64,000 bases of DNA from Loki-b32 sp048882645 (GTDB taxonomy: Archaea; Asgardarchaeota; Lokiarchaeia; Sigyniarchaeales; SOKP01), in NCBI GenBank assembly GCA_048882645.1, contig JBHLRJ010000003.1, positions 1 through 64,000 of the forward strand, written 5' to 3'. Below are positions 36,047 through 45,354 of this stretch, piece by piece; positions within the stretch are counted from its first letter, which is position 1; each line of letters opens with the position of its first letter. The notes under the pieces are model-generated. The model was not told the DNA's origin. It was given only the letters and a program-made list of their open reading frames with translations, and did no database searches. Both the position numbers and the translations under genes were made by a program.

Positions 36047-36152
36047 AGATTCTTCCTCTCTTTACTAAAGAGATCTCATTTTTTTTCCATATTTATGTTA
36101 TATTTAAATTTAATAAAAACATAAATATCAAAGTTATTCACGAGGGAGATAT

Positions 36153-37037
36153 ATGATACCCTTAATATTATTAGTTGAAGATGATCCAAACATCTTAAAA
36201 TATCTAAAAATGACATTAGAACTTAACGAATGTAAAATTGTTAGTGCAATCAACGGTAAAGAGGGACTAAAAGTACTTTCGGAGTTAAAAAATTGCCCTG
36301 ATCTCATTATAAGTGATATTATGATGCCAGAAATGAATGGTTATGACTTTTTCAATGCTGTTTCCCGCAATCCAAACTATTATCATGTGCCATTCCTTTT
36401 TTTATCTGCTCTAGATTCCACTGAAGATATCCGATTTGGAAAAATGTTAGGAGTAGATGATTATATTACTAAACCCATAAATGAAAAAGATTTTCTAGCA
36501 GTGGTATTTGGGAAAATTAAACGTAGCAAAACTATTGACTCAATTAGTGAAAAGTTGAATGAGATTTATACATCATATGAAATTGAAAAAGCAACCATTC
36601 CTGAAAAACTTAAAGACTTAATGATTTTAGTTGAGGTACACTGGAATGATATTGTAGGCCCACAAATAATAAGATACTTTCCCACTGATTTAGAATTAGA
36701 TTTCCCACTAAGTGCTGTTAGTGAACAACTTTACGATGGATCAATAGCCATGTATGGACAAGAACACATATTAAATGCCGAAGGACTTTTGATAAACATC
36801 AAGAACTTTAACATAATGGCATATGTGTTTTTTGATTCGTATCCAGACGATTATTATAGAGGTGGAAGAAAGAATTACATGTTTTCACTGATTTCTTCAA
36901 AAATAACATATTTTCAGTCATTGAAAATAAAACAGATTTTTATGAACCTTTCATCAATCTTCAAAAAGTATGGGAAATGGGATATAAAAGAGTTTTGGAT
37001 GAAATTTTCAGAGATTCTTGTAAAACCTTCAATTTAA
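36153..37037 (+). CDS. Response regulator receiver fused to a longin-like domain
   Basis: This 294-residue protein starts after a strong GAGGGAG ribosome site. Residues 1-120 are a complete receiver: Asp10/Asp11, phospho-acceptor Asp55 in LIISDIMMPEMNGYD, Ser85 and Lys107. The remaining 150 residues begin LVEVHWNDIVGPQIIRYFP and continue with YGQEHILNAEGLLIN and YVFFDSYPDDYYR. This resembles the start of longin/roadblock-type domains that bind small GTPases. A DNA-binding output is absent. The next gene, 68 bases on, is a small GTPase, so the phosphorelay probably controls a GTPase (inference). Confidence 0.85.
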   Translation: MIPLILLVEDDPNILKYLKMTLELNECKIVSAINGKEGLKVLSELKNCPDLIISDIMMPEMNGYDFFNAVSRNPNYYHVPFLFLSALDSTEDIRFGKMLGVDDYITKPINEKDFLAVVFGKIKRSKTIDSISEKLNEIYTSYEIEKATIPEKLKDLMILVEVHWNDIVGPQIIRYFPTDLELDFPLSAVSEQLYDGSIAMYGQEHILNAEGLLINIKNFNIMAYVFFDSYPDDYYRGGRKNYMFSLISSKITYFQSLKIKQIFMNLSSIFKKYGKWDIKEFWMKFSEILVKPSI

Positions 37038-37105
37038 ATAAAATCATTACTTCCATACAATAAATATATAGAAAATTCAAGTAGAAAAAAGAGATGAAAT
37101 AATTA

Positions 37106-37657
37106 ATGGGTGCGGAAAATGAAGATTTACCTATAAAACTTGTAATTATGGGTATGGAGAATGCTGGAAAAACCACAATTTTAGATGTACTTACAGGAAA
37201 AATTAAAGAGCCACTCCGTAAACCACCAAGTATGAATCCAACTAAAAATGTTGAAAGAAGTACCATTTTATTTTTTCAGAAGGAAACGAAGGTTTGGGAT
37301 TTTGGTGGACAGGAGGTATATCGTAATGAATACATAGCACATCCTGAGAAATATTTTCACTCAATTTCGTTTTTCTATTACGTTGTCGATATCCAAGATT
37401 ACTACAGACTCTTCCCTTCCGTTATGTATTTTAAAGGAATATTTAATAAGATCAAAAACTATAGCCCTGAAGCTAAAATCATTTTCCTTTTCCATAAATC
37501 AGACCCTGATTATGCTGCGGATGAAAGAGACTTAAAGGGACAGTTCTTAGAAAAGATTATACCTGAATTAAACTTGACAAATACACCATATATAATATAT
37601 GATACTACAATTTTTGATATAAAGAGTATAAAAATTGCCTTTGGTTTGGAATCATAG
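37106..37657 (+). CDS. Rag/Arf/MglA-like small GTPase
   Basis: A 183-residue protein consisting of the GTPase domain only. The P-loop is GMENAGKTT (16-24), very like the GLDNAGKTT of Arf. Gly-Gly G3 is VWDFGGQEVYRNEYI, and G4 is HKSDPD (family: NKxD). YFKGIFNKIKNYSPEA and FFYYVVDIQDYYR recall Gtr/Rag and MglA proteins, which work with longin or roadblock partners. No lipid-attachment motif is visible at the N-terminus (no Gly2-Ser myristoylation context is expected in archaea). It follows the receiver-longin gene and is probably its partner. Confidence 0.88.
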   Translation: MGAENEDLPIKLVIMGMENAGKTTILDVLTGKIKEPLRKPPSMNPTKNVERSTILFFQKETKVWDFGGQEVYRNEYIAHPEKYFHSISFFYYVVDIQDYYRLFPSVMYFKGIFNKIKNYSPEAKIIFLFHKSDPDYAADERDLKGQFLEKIIPELNLTNTPYIIYDTTIFDIKSIKIAFGLES

Positions 37658-37715
37658 CTATTAAACAAAGAAATTTATAATTATCATTAGATAGCAGAAA
37701 TTTCTGTTATTGAAG

Positions 37716-38384
37716 TTAATTTAAAGGAGTATTACAGTTTGGACATCTTTTTAAATCAGCGTTAATTTTATTTCCGCAATACTGGCAAAACACTACGCCT
37801 TCTTTTTCTACTCTTTTTATTGAGGTAGGTGTTCGTGGCTTTTTAATATAGTCATGCGATTTTCGTCTAGCTTTCAGTAATAGGATTATTAAACCAAAAA
37901 TTAAGATCAATACTGTAGGTACTATTAGAACTAATAGATATGTACCATTAAAGAATTCAATATTTGGACCTGTCGCAGGACTTGTTATTCCTGTATTTAC
38001 ACCAATATCAAAAAATCCTGAACCAGAATTAACCCCAATTTGAACATAATAATCCCTAGTTCGAGGTGCAGTAAAATGCATAGTTTCTCCAGAGTAAGAC
38101 GAAACATCAACTTCTGTGCCCGTTATCATATAAGGCGTTTCACTTATTTTTATTGCCAGGTCCATATCCCAAAAAGAATCTACATTAATATAAATCGTGT
38201 ATTGTTGACCTCCCTCCAAACTTATAACATATTTTTTTGGTAATTCAAAACCCCACGCATGTTCCGCTATTTCAAGAGTATTAAGTGATAACCTTTTAGG
38301 AAACACATATGGCATCGTAGTTGTAAATGCCAAAGGAATCAGGGAAATAATTATTATTAATAAAATTGATTTGTACTTTTTCAT
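37716..38384 (-). CDS. Surface protein with transmembrane anchor and C-terminal zinc ribbon
   Basis: The protein has 222 residues. An N-terminal signal anchor is followed by an extracellular beta-rich domain of about 110 residues (YVISLEGGQQYTIYINVDS, YYVQIGVNSGSGFFDIGVN), resembling the pre-peptidase C-terminal type of beta sandwich. A transmembrane helix (about 150-170) leads to a basic linker and a cytosolic zinc ribbon CQYCGNKI...CPNC. The layout would link the outside to the cytosol. It converges with the GTPase gene. Confidence 0.75.
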   Translation of the reverse strand: MKKYKSILLIIIISLIPLAFTTTMPYVFPKRLSLNTLEIAEHAWGFELPKKYVISLEGGQQYTIYINVDSFWDMDLAIKISETPYMITGTEVDVSSYSGETMHFTAPRTRDYYVQIGVNSGSGFFDIGVNTGITSPATGPNIEFFNGTYLLVLIVPTVLILIFGLIILLLKARRKSHDYIKKPRTPTSIKRVEKEGVVFCQYCGNKINADLKRCPNCNTPLN

Positions 38385-38619
38385 TGATCTAAGATTTTAC
38401 GAACTAATGCATATGGAATTAAATTTAGTATGATTAGTATGATTATTTTCAAATAAAAATATTGATATCAATTCTTTTAATATCTTCGAAAAAAAAGGAG
38501 AATATCCATTCTTAATTCTGAATAATAGAAATGAATTTTGATAACAAAATTTAAAATAAAATGATCACAAGATAAGATATTGTATTCAACCATTAATCCA
38601 GACTATTCAAAATATAAAA

Positions 38620-39009
38620 ATGCTCTTTCAGACTTTTGATTTTTTATTGTATATTATGACATATCTCCCAGCGATAATGTATTCTAGCTTCGATATAGCC
38701 ATACTCATTTTCGGAGTCTTCATTAAAAAGAAAAATTCGTTTAAATATGGACTTTATTTAATAATCGCATCGATAGTTTCATTACTATCAACTATTATAT
38801 ATTATTCGATCTACTATCCACTCTTAGTCTCTGATATAAGTAATAATCCCTTTCAGCCACCGGCTCCTCAAGATATTATGATACAATTAATTCTCTTAAT
38901 CTGTAATCTCCTCTTTTTAGGTCTAGGAATTAGTAATGAAATTCTGTTGGTCCTCGCTTTTTATAAGATATATCAAACTCATAAAAAAATCAAAAAAACA
39001 CGTGAATGA
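38620..39009 (+). CDS. Small membrane protein, paralogue of 34016-34387
   Basis: This 129-residue protein has four hydrophobic segments. MLFQ, TYLPAIMYSSFDIAIL, KKNSFKYGLYLIIASI and the end FYKIYQTHKK correspond to the paralogue at 34016. The main difference is a longer loop with Pro (NPFQPPAPQD). Function unknown. Its repeated occurrence on both sides of the signalling cluster suggests either a duplicated block or an accessory role there. Confidence 0.7.
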   Translation: MLFQTFDFLLYIMTYLPAIMYSSFDIAILIFGVFIKKKNSFKYGLYLIIASIVSLLSTIIYYSIYYPLLVSDISNNPFQPPAPQDIMIQLILLICNLLFLGLGISNEILLVLAFYKIYQTHKKIKKTRE

Positions 39010-39044
39010 AAAAAAATAAAAAGTGGTAATATAGATAACAGAGC

Positions 39045-39254
39045 TTATTCGCGCTTGATTAAGTGGTAAAACATCAAATTATCCCCATACACGTTAATAA
39101 TATCGAATCCATTTTTAGTTATGTAATCTTCGATATATGCTAAAATATTAGTTGAAAAACTTTTTTTCTCATACTTTGTTGTTTCAACTCCTGTAGATTT
39201 CGCATGAGTCATAGTACGGGCAAGTAAGTTTACCGCGATATATTCAACTTTCAT
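39045..39254 (-). CDS. Small soluble protein, unknown
   Basis: It has 69 residues from ATG at 39254. GAGGAG 8-13 bases upstream decides this start over an upstream in-frame TTG. The chain has an N-terminal beta strand (MKVEYIAVNLLAR), a Thr/Lys-rich middle and a C-terminal alpha/beta part (DYITKNGFDIINVYGDNL). No motif recognised. Confidence 0.6.
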   Translation of the reverse strand: MKVEYIAVNLLARTMTHAKSTGVETTKYEKKSFSTNILAYIEDYITKNGFDIINVYGDNLMFYHLIKRE

Positions 39255-39415
39255 TTTAATTCTCCTCAAAATTATTCATTTTAGATGTAAGATAGTAGTA
39301 AATTAATTGCTTTTATTTTTTTTAGATAATGATTATTAACTCTACAATGAAAAGGTATTTTTGTAAAAAAAAGAAATTAGTTATTAAAATAATTATTATT
39401 GTTAATAGCTTTCCC

Positions 39416-39799
39416 TCATTCTTTATCAACAACTGCACGTGCTTTTTCTATATCATCAACACCAATCACTATTCTGTTATTCTCGGCTAAATAAATAAGA
39501 TCAATATTTACTTTTGCATTGCCGATTTTTCTAGCAAGTTTCCCACCTGTGCCTGGCTTACCTGCAATATGTCCAATATCAAGAACCATTACCTCACGAA
39601 CTGCGCGTACTTCAAAATCAGCTTCTTCAAGAGCCCAACGTGCTGTCGTTTCATCTTCGACTAAAATATGGATAATAGCTTCTTCTTTTAAGGGAAATCC
39701 ACATAATCCCTCCATATTGATGCCCATTTTACCTAAAGTCTCTCCCATGTCAGCTAACGCACCGGGTCTATTTTTTAAAATAACTGTTAGATCTTTCAA
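39416..39799 (-). CDS. Tandem ACT-domain protein
   Basis: In this 127-residue protein the first ACT domain (1-65) starts DLTVILKNRPGALADMGETLGKMGINMEG. The second (68-127) contains GKLARKIGNAKVNIDLIYLA and RIVIGVDDIEKAR. Stand-alone ACT proteins bind amino acids and regulate metabolism or transcription. The ligand is unknown. Confidence 0.9.
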   Translation of the reverse strand: MKDLTVILKNRPGALADMGETLGKMGINMEGLCGFPLKEEAIIHILVEDETTARWALEEADFEVRAVREVMVLDIGHIAGKPGTGGKLARKIGNAKVNIDLIYLAENNRIVIGVDDIEKARAVVDKE

Positions 39800-40009
39800 A
39801 TTTTTATTCCACCACTCTCTTTCTACTTTGTATTATTATTGTTAGATTCCTTTCCAATTTTTAATTAGGTCTTTACCCTATTTAAGTTTTTTTTAGTAAA
39901 TTTTACCAATGATTAGAAAAATCTCTATATATCACACTTTAAGGCAAAAATAAAGGATTTAATAAAACAAAATAGATCTGTTATTAGAACAAAAGACTTG
40001 AGGCTTTAT

Positions 40010-40840
40010 TTAACACCAGTTTTTATAAATCTTTTCAATTTTCGTTGCGATATTGTTCGCAGTAATTTCACACATTCCTAATGGAACCGTGGCAGAATAA
40101 AGAAGGATTAAGAATTCTTGGTTGACAATTTCTTTTGTAACAACCTTATCACCATTTTTTAGCACATATATCATAAGAGGAAGATCCAAATATCCTAATT
40201 GAAGTCTAATGTCCAATTCTTTTAATGTACGTGATAATAATTTCTCTGATAATGTAGAGTATATACTAGTTCCTGTGACAGATAATAACGCCGCTCCTAA
40301 AAATTCATCTTCATGGATTAAATCATCAAGCAAGTTTTCAACTTGTTTATAGTAGTCTTTATAACTATCGATTTCCCAATTACCTAATATAATTGAATCA
40401 ATTATAGTGTCTAGTTCATCACTATGGAACACGGCCGTATCCAATGAGGTTAAATTATCTTTATAAACATTACAAAAATGTGTCATTATCATAAGTAAAC
40501 TGTCTTTCAAGAAAACATTATTTTCATCAATATCTGCTATAGTAGCAAAAATGAGATTTTCCTTAATATCGTCTAAATCTTTACTAGAAATAAATACTAA
40601 TTTCACATTTGCCATCTCAAGCACTTCTATTTTTTCTGAAGTTACCTCTTCCGCAAATGAAGAAAACGCTGCGAAAAAATTAGTTACTAAATCAATATCC
40701 AATTTTTCAAATTTACTGGAAAAATTCCTATTGTAAATACAAGTACCATTCTCTTTTAGAATGAAAAAAGAATGGATTTTCCGTTTAACAATTTTTAAGA
40801 TTTCATTCACTTTTTTAAACCTACTTTTCTTGAAATTCAA
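40010..40840 (-). CDS. Longin-like domain protein
   Basis: A 276-residue protein. After about 18 residues comes IHSFFILKENGTCIYNRNFS, then LVTNFFAAFSSFAEEVTSEK and NVKLVFISSKDLDD. This is the beta-beta-alpha pattern of a longin/roadblock-type domain as found in many Asgard archaeal proteins. Residues 110-276 may contain a second, related alpha/beta unit (FLGAALLSVTGTSIYSTLSE). Such proteins act as GTPase partners. It is a likely partner for the Rag/Arf-like GTPase 2.4 kb away (inference). Confidence 0.7.
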   Translation of the reverse strand: MNFKKSRFKKVNEILKIVKRKIHSFFILKENGTCIYNRNFSSKFEKLDIDLVTNFFAAFSSFAEEVTSEKIEVLEMANVKLVFISSKDLDDIKENLIFATIADIDENNVFLKDSLLMIMTHFCNVYKDNLTSLDTAVFHSDELDTIIDSIILGNWEIDSYKDYYKQVENLLDDLIHEDEFLGAALLSVTGTSIYSTLSEKLLSRTLKELDIRLQLGYLDLPLMIYVLKNGDKVVTKEIVNQEFLILLYSATVPLGMCEITANNIATKIEKIYKNWC

Positions 40841-41164
40841 TAATTGGGTTATAGCTTTTTTGAACTCAATTCTATAAGACTAGGTAAAAAACTATCACCT
40901 TTCATTAAAAAGTTTTTTAAAAACTCTTCTCATTTCTGAAAATCAAAAACCCACACTCATATTTTTTAAGAAATGTATCTTTAGTTATACTAATAAAAAT
41001 AAAAATCCACAAGATTAGTAAATATCTAATTTTGGGTGTTTCATCATTTAATGTAATTGAGAATTCCATTTAAAATTGCAATTTCACCCAAGAAAACCAA
41101 ATATCATCAATAAATTTATCTCTAATAAGAATTTATATAAAATCAAAGAGAAGAGGTTGGAATT
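40841..41164. other. Intergenic region, no gene seen
   Basis: About 320 A+T-rich bases between divergent genes. Apart from the GAGGTTGG ribosome site just before the BRCT gene, nothing is recognised. It probably holds both promoters. Confidence 0.6.
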
Positions 41165-41404
41165 ATGGGAAAAAAATTGGAAGGAATGAGTTTTTGTTTT
41201 ACAGGAAAACTTGAAACCATGAAAAGAGCAGAAGCAGAACAGCTAGTTCGAGATCATGGTGGTGAAGCGAAGAGCAGTGTGGTTAAAAATTTATCCTATC
41301 TGGTAACAAACTCAGATGAGCCAACGACGAAATATAAGAAAGCTCAAGCCCAAGGAACTAAAATTATTACCGAAGAAGAATTTCTCAAAATGATAAACGA
41401 ATAA
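41165..41404 (+). CDS. Stand-alone BRCT domain protein
   Basis: A 79-residue chain that is one BRCT domain of the kind at the end of bacterial NAD-dependent DNA ligase: LEGMSFCFTGKLETMKRAEA, HGGEAKSSVVKNLSYLVT, KYKKAQAQGTKIITEEEFL. These domains bind DNA ends or phosphoproteins. A GAGGTTGG ribosome site lies close upstream. Its stop TAA shares its last base with the start codon of the radical SAM gene (TAATG), showing tight translational coupling. A free BRCT coupled to a radical SAM gene is unusual. Confidence 0.92.
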   Translation: MGKKLEGMSFCFTGKLETMKRAEAEQLVRDHGGEAKSSVVKNLSYLVTNSDEPTTKYKKAQAQGTKIITEEEFLKMINE

Positions 41405-42642
41405 TGAACGAAAAAGCTAAAATTATTCTTCGGAATGAGTCATTTGGGGGAATCTATTTCAACCAAGCTAATGGGAGGATGGTAATGGTAGATGCCCAAG
41501 GTTTTAATACACTCCTGAAAAATCTTGGAAAAAAAAGGCTTAATGAAAAAGAGAAAAAATTCAGTAATTTCTTTTTTAATTCCAAATTCCCTAAAGAAGT
41601 GGAATTGCGTATTGATCCCACTATAAAATATTCAAATAATTATTCAATTCCAATAACTAAAACACCTATTTTAGTTGATCTGTCTTTAAGTAATTACTGT
41701 AATTTAAATTGTGATTATTGTTATATGTCATCAACTTCTATTAAAGAAGGAACAAACTTGTTAATGGAAAATTTTGAATCTCTCCTCTCAAAAATGGTTA
41801 AAACTAGAGTTCTTCAAATTGCCTTAGGAGGCGGGGAACCGACTTTATATCCACATTTTCCTCTCATTCTTAAAAAATTGCGTGTTGATGCAAACATAGT
41901 TCCAAATTATACCACAAATGGTTCAAACCTCACTAATGAGATATTAAAGGCCTCAGAACAGTATTGTGGGGCTATAGCTGTAAGTTATTCTGAAGAACGA
42001 TTTGATGAAACTATTAACGCTACGAAAAAGTTAATTTCTCATGGTATTCAGACAAATATGCATTTAGTATTATTAAAATCGAGAATACCTCGACTTTCTG
42101 AAATTACTGAACAATTTGCGAAGATAGGAATCTCGAATGTTGTACTGTTACTATTTAAACCTATGGGTAGAGGAATTAATTTGACTCATGAAATTCTCGA
42201 CTCAACAGATAGAAAAATACTTTCATTAGAGCTTCTAAAAATTCTGGCTCTTCGCAAAAAATATGGAGTACGGCTAAGTATTGATGCATGTTCTTCATTT
42301 ATTCTAAAAGATTTTCCTTTCCTTCCCCAATCAATTGAAGGATGTACAGGAGGCACGTATTCTGCTTATATTGATTGGGATCTGAATATGAAGCCTTGTT
42401 CGTTTATGCAAATCGACCAAGGATATAATATAAAACAAAAAAGTATTCTAAGTGCGTGGGAATCAGATTTGTTTGAAAACTTTAGAAAAAGGTTAATATC
42501 ACCTCGTTATGAAGGTTGTCAAGCCTGTGATCATTTCCTTAGTTGTTTGAGTGGATGTCCAATAAGTCCTGATATTGTGTTCTGTGAACTAAAGGGAGAT
42601 AAAATTGACAAATCTTATATCTTTGAGGAGGATCTTCTTTGA
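41404..42642 (+). CDS. Radical SAM/SPASM protein
   Basis: A 412-residue protein. The [4Fe-4S] motif CNLNCDYC (C99, C103, C106) binds S-adenosylmethionine. LGGGEPTLYPHF (GGE motif) and NYTTNGSNL follow. The C-terminal SPASM region has CTGGTYSAYI, KPCSFMQID and CQACDHFLSCLSGCPISPDIVFC, for extra clusters. The N-terminal 90 residues (IILRNESFGGIYFNQANGR) resemble the leader regions of peptide- or protein-modifying SPASM enzymes. It may therefore modify a peptide or protein, although no precursor gene is adjacent. It ends with TGA. Translationally coupled to the BRCT gene. Confidence 0.9.
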   Translation: MNEKAKIILRNESFGGIYFNQANGRMVMVDAQGFNTLLKNLGKKRLNEKEKKFSNFFFNSKFPKEVELRIDPTIKYSNNYSIPITKTPILVDLSLSNYCNLNCDYCYMSSTSIKEGTNLLMENFESLLSKMVKTRVLQIALGGGEPTLYPHFPLILKKLRVDANIVPNYTTNGSNLTNEILKASEQYCGAIAVSYSEERFDETINATKKLISHGIQTNMHLVLLKSRIPRLSEITEQFAKIGISNVVLLLFKPMGRGINLTHEILDSTDRKILSLELLKILALRKKYGVRLSIDACSSFILKDFPFLPQSIEGCTGGTYSAYIDWDLNMKPCSFMQIDQGYNIKQKSILSAWESDLFENFRKRLISPRYEGCQACDHFLSCLSGCPISPDIVFCELKGDKIDKSYIFEEDLL

Positions 42643-42941
42643 AAGAATTTTAATTAAACAAGCATCTCTCCTTATGTTTAGAAAATGGGAAATTCTACAA
42701 AGGATAAAGTAAAAATTTTTTATGAATAAGACCTATGGTTTTTAGATAATTCAAATTACTATATCAGAATAGTTTAATTTAATCTCTTTTATTATCATTG
42801 AAATCGACACTTCTTCATTAAGTTCTAAATATCTTAAAGTACTATTCTTTGGGTTTTGTTTTTACTATCAATTACAATCTGAATAACAACAGAATTATTT
42901 CCACTTTTTTAATCGTTTCTCTAAATACAAAATAGGAGTTG

Positions 42942-43400
42942 TTATTTTGTCCTAGCTCTTCCTATGAAAAATGCAATAACAACGATAACAAAAGTACTTA
43001 TTCCGACAATATAAAATATGAAAATCCCATCAACACCTAACAGGAAATTTACAATTAAAGTTTTTAGCCCCCACATGAAGAGACCACCAAGGAACACAAA
43101 TAAGACGTCCCAAAATGCGTTCTTAGGTGAATCGCGTCTCCCCTCAAACTTGAAACCTTTATCATATAAAACTGTATTTTCCAATATTTCCCATATAATT
43201 GCCACCCCCACTGTTAAAACTATTGAAAACCAGAAAGGGACAATATACATTATGGTTTTTTCAAATGCACTGGGAAGTAAATTAATTAAGGACCACAATA
43301 GAAACACCGCTATCCCTATATCAATATGACCCCAACTAAAAAAATCTATTGCAACTCTTCCAACCTTTTCCTTAGATTCTGCTACTACTTCATCGTTCAT
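42942..43400 (-). CDS. Four-helix membrane protein, VanZ/DUF2585-like
   Basis: A 152-residue protein with four membrane helices. The blocks FFSWGHIDIGIAVF, AIIWEILENTVLYDKGF and DSPKNAFWDVLFVFLGG (His, WE..EN, and N..D) fit the VanZ-like/DUF2585 membrane fold. The role is unknown. The 299 bases between it and the radical SAM gene show nothing recognisable. Confidence 0.65.
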   Translation of the reverse strand: MNDEVVAESKEKVGRVAIDFFSWGHIDIGIAVFLLWSLINLLPSAFEKTIMYIVPFWFSIVLTVGVAIIWEILENTVLYDKGFKFEGRRDSPKNAFWDVLFVFLGGLFMWGLKTLIVNFLLGVDGIFIFYIVGISTFVIVVIAFFIGRARTK

Positions 43401-43614
43401 TAAATTTCACTTTTTAGATTTGTTAATATTTTTGATAATAATTTTGATAATTATAATAAATTAAAAGTAGATTACTTTCAAATAAATCTTTATTTATCTA
43501 GAAACTCTATAAAAAAATTTGGAAATAAATAAATTTAAAAAATTCAAATATTATTATTTTACTGTATTTATCTAATACTGATCTATGGTATAGGAATCAA
43601 TAGAAAAGAGTAGA

Positions 43615-44070
43615 ATGAAAGTTAATAAGATATCGATTAGGCCTAATAAAGTAGGAATAGATTTAGTGCTTTGTCCAAAAACTAACTTGTACCTCCAAGA
43701 TTTGTATTGTCGAAGATGTTCTTACTATAAATTAGATACTGAAAAACATGTTCAGTGTGAGTTTGTTGGACATAGATATAATCAATCAGATCCAATCAAA
43801 GATAAATTATTTGAAGATTTGTCGAAATCTTTTATCACAGAACTTCCTCAAGAAGATATAAATAACACTCCTATAGAGATAGAAGAAACAATTTCCAAAG
43901 AGCAGAATAGTGAAATAACCGCAACTAATCACTTTACCCAAACCTTAGAAAAAGCTAAAAACCAAAAAATTAAAAAAGAATTAGAAAAAACTCATCTTTC
44001 TAAATATATTCAGAAGACAAATCTTTCTACTCGATTAGAGAATATTAAAAAGACTCCTAACAACGAATAA
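43615..44070 (+). CDS. Cys-containing N-terminal domain with charged tail, unknown
   Basis: This protein has 151 residues. The first 65 carry LCPKTNL, YCRRCSYYKL and HVQCEFVGH: four Cys plus His, a likely zinc site. The rest is Glu/Lys/Thr rich and probably helical or disordered. It converges with the GNAT gene. No family recognised. Confidence 0.6.
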   Translation: MKVNKISIRPNKVGIDLVLCPKTNLYLQDLYCRRCSYYKLDTEKHVQCEFVGHRYNQSDPIKDKLFEDLSKSFITELPQEDINNTPIEIEETISKEQNSEITATNHFTQTLEKAKNQKIKKELEKTHLSKYIQKTNLSTRLENIKKTPNNE

Positions 44071-44087
44071 ACGTATAATTTCCTTTT

Positions 44088-44948
44088 TTATGCTAAACTT
44101 TTTTCAAACAATATAACACAGACACGTGGATCGTTATAAGGTTTAAATCCCATTCTTTTAAGAAGATCCGCAATTTCTGGGCTGCAAAAAACCTGAAAGA
44201 CTGCATTAAGCTGTACTTCTTCTTGAATTGTGTCAAGAATTAAATCAAGAGCTGCTTTTGCATTTCCATATGAAATTAACCATATCTCATTTTTTAATGG
44301 AACCTCCGAACCATGAGAAATAATATGTTCAATTTTGAGTAAAATTGAGTCTTCATTATATTTCCATGAGCCATGCGTATCAGTTATAAAATTTAATGGT
44401 ATATAAGACCATCCGATACAGATTTCAGTTCCGGGACCAATATCAAACTCCGTATAGTACTTTTTTGCTTCTTTCGCTGACATCTTCTCGAACGTTGAGA
44501 TTTTCCTTTTGGTTAAATTGATATTTTGAGAGCTGAATTCTATAAGCTCCATGTATTTCTTTCGCTTAAAACCATAATATTTAGCAAGTGAAATTGAGGC
44601 AAAATTGTTAGAACTAGTGTCGTATTGGGCTACTTTCGCCCCTATTTTTCTAGCATATTCTATAGCATAATATAATTGGAGTTTACCAATTCCTTTTCCT
44701 TGATAAGAAACTTTTATTCTTCCACCTTCTAACCATGCAATATCCTTATTATATAGCTTAACCCTACCAAATCCTATCAAATTTGTTTTAGTTTCATCTG
44801 TAAAAGTTCCATAATTCATACAGTTCTCATCTTGGAGCCATCCTTGGATAACATGAGGGATATAATCCTCTCCTTCCCAGATATCTTTACTTATATCATT
44901 GATTGCCGGAATATCCTCTATCGTTAATTCTCGAAAATATACGTTCAT
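44088..44948 (-). CDS. GNAT-family N-acetyltransferase
   Basis: A 286-residue protein. The N-terminal GNAT domain has motif A VSYQGKGIGKLQLYYAIEYAR (acetyl-CoA pyrophosphate loop) followed by AQYDTSSNNFASISLAKYYGFKR (motif B). The C-terminal 130 residues form a second, GNAT-like half without the loop. Acetyl-acceptor unknown. The protein is longer than typical GNATs (about 160 residues), as in double-domain members. Confidence 0.88.
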   Translation of the reverse strand: MNVYFRELTIEDIPAINDISKDIWEGEDYIPHVIQGWLQDENCMNYGTFTDETKTNLIGFGRVKLYNKDIAWLEGGRIKVSYQGKGIGKLQLYYAIEYARKIGAKVAQYDTSSNNFASISLAKYYGFKRKKYMELIEFSSQNINLTKRKISTFEKMSAKEAKKYYTEFDIGPGTEICIGWSYIPLNFITDTHGSWKYNEDSILLKIEHIISHGSEVPLKNEIWLISYGNAKAALDLILDTIQEEVQLNAVFQVFCSPEIADLLKRMGFKPYNDPRVCVILFEKSLA

Positions 44949-45042
44949 AATAAATCAGTAAAAAGGACTGTGTTAAGAAGATTATTAAATTATAAAATTA
45001 GAATAAATATAACTTTTTATTTAACGTAAAAACGATTCTAAT

Positions 45043-45255
45043 CTAATCTAATGCTTCGCTTAATTTGAACATATATCCTTCGTCTTTGACTATTAACAAA
45101 ATTCCATTTTTTCTAAACTTATTCAATAAAGGCTTAATTTCTTTAAGAGGAATATTGTACTTCTCAGCCATTATTTCTATCATAAATTTAGGGAACTTCT
45201 TGTATGAACGCTGAAGAAATTGGAGCATTTCATAAAATGCATTTGAATAATCCAT
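45043..45255 (-). CDS. Small winged-helix protein
   Basis: Seventy residues, with the helices LQFLQRSYKKFPKFMIEIMAE and YNIPLKEIKPLLNKFRKNGI followed by a hairpin wing (LLIVKDEGYMFKL). This is the size and pattern of a minimal winged-helix regulator. The perfect palindrome 100 bases upstream of its start is a natural candidate for its operator. Confidence 0.65.
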   Translation of the reverse strand: MDYSNAFYEMLQFLQRSYKKFPKFMIEIMAEKYNIPLKEIKPLLNKFRKNGILLIVKDEGYMFKLSEALD

Positions 45256-45354
45256 TGTATGACTTTCACCTCAGTACTCCTAATTCTATTATGATTTTAA
45301 ATCTTATTTAAATGAGTGTATAAACGAGAAGATACCGTCGTAATATAGTTGATA

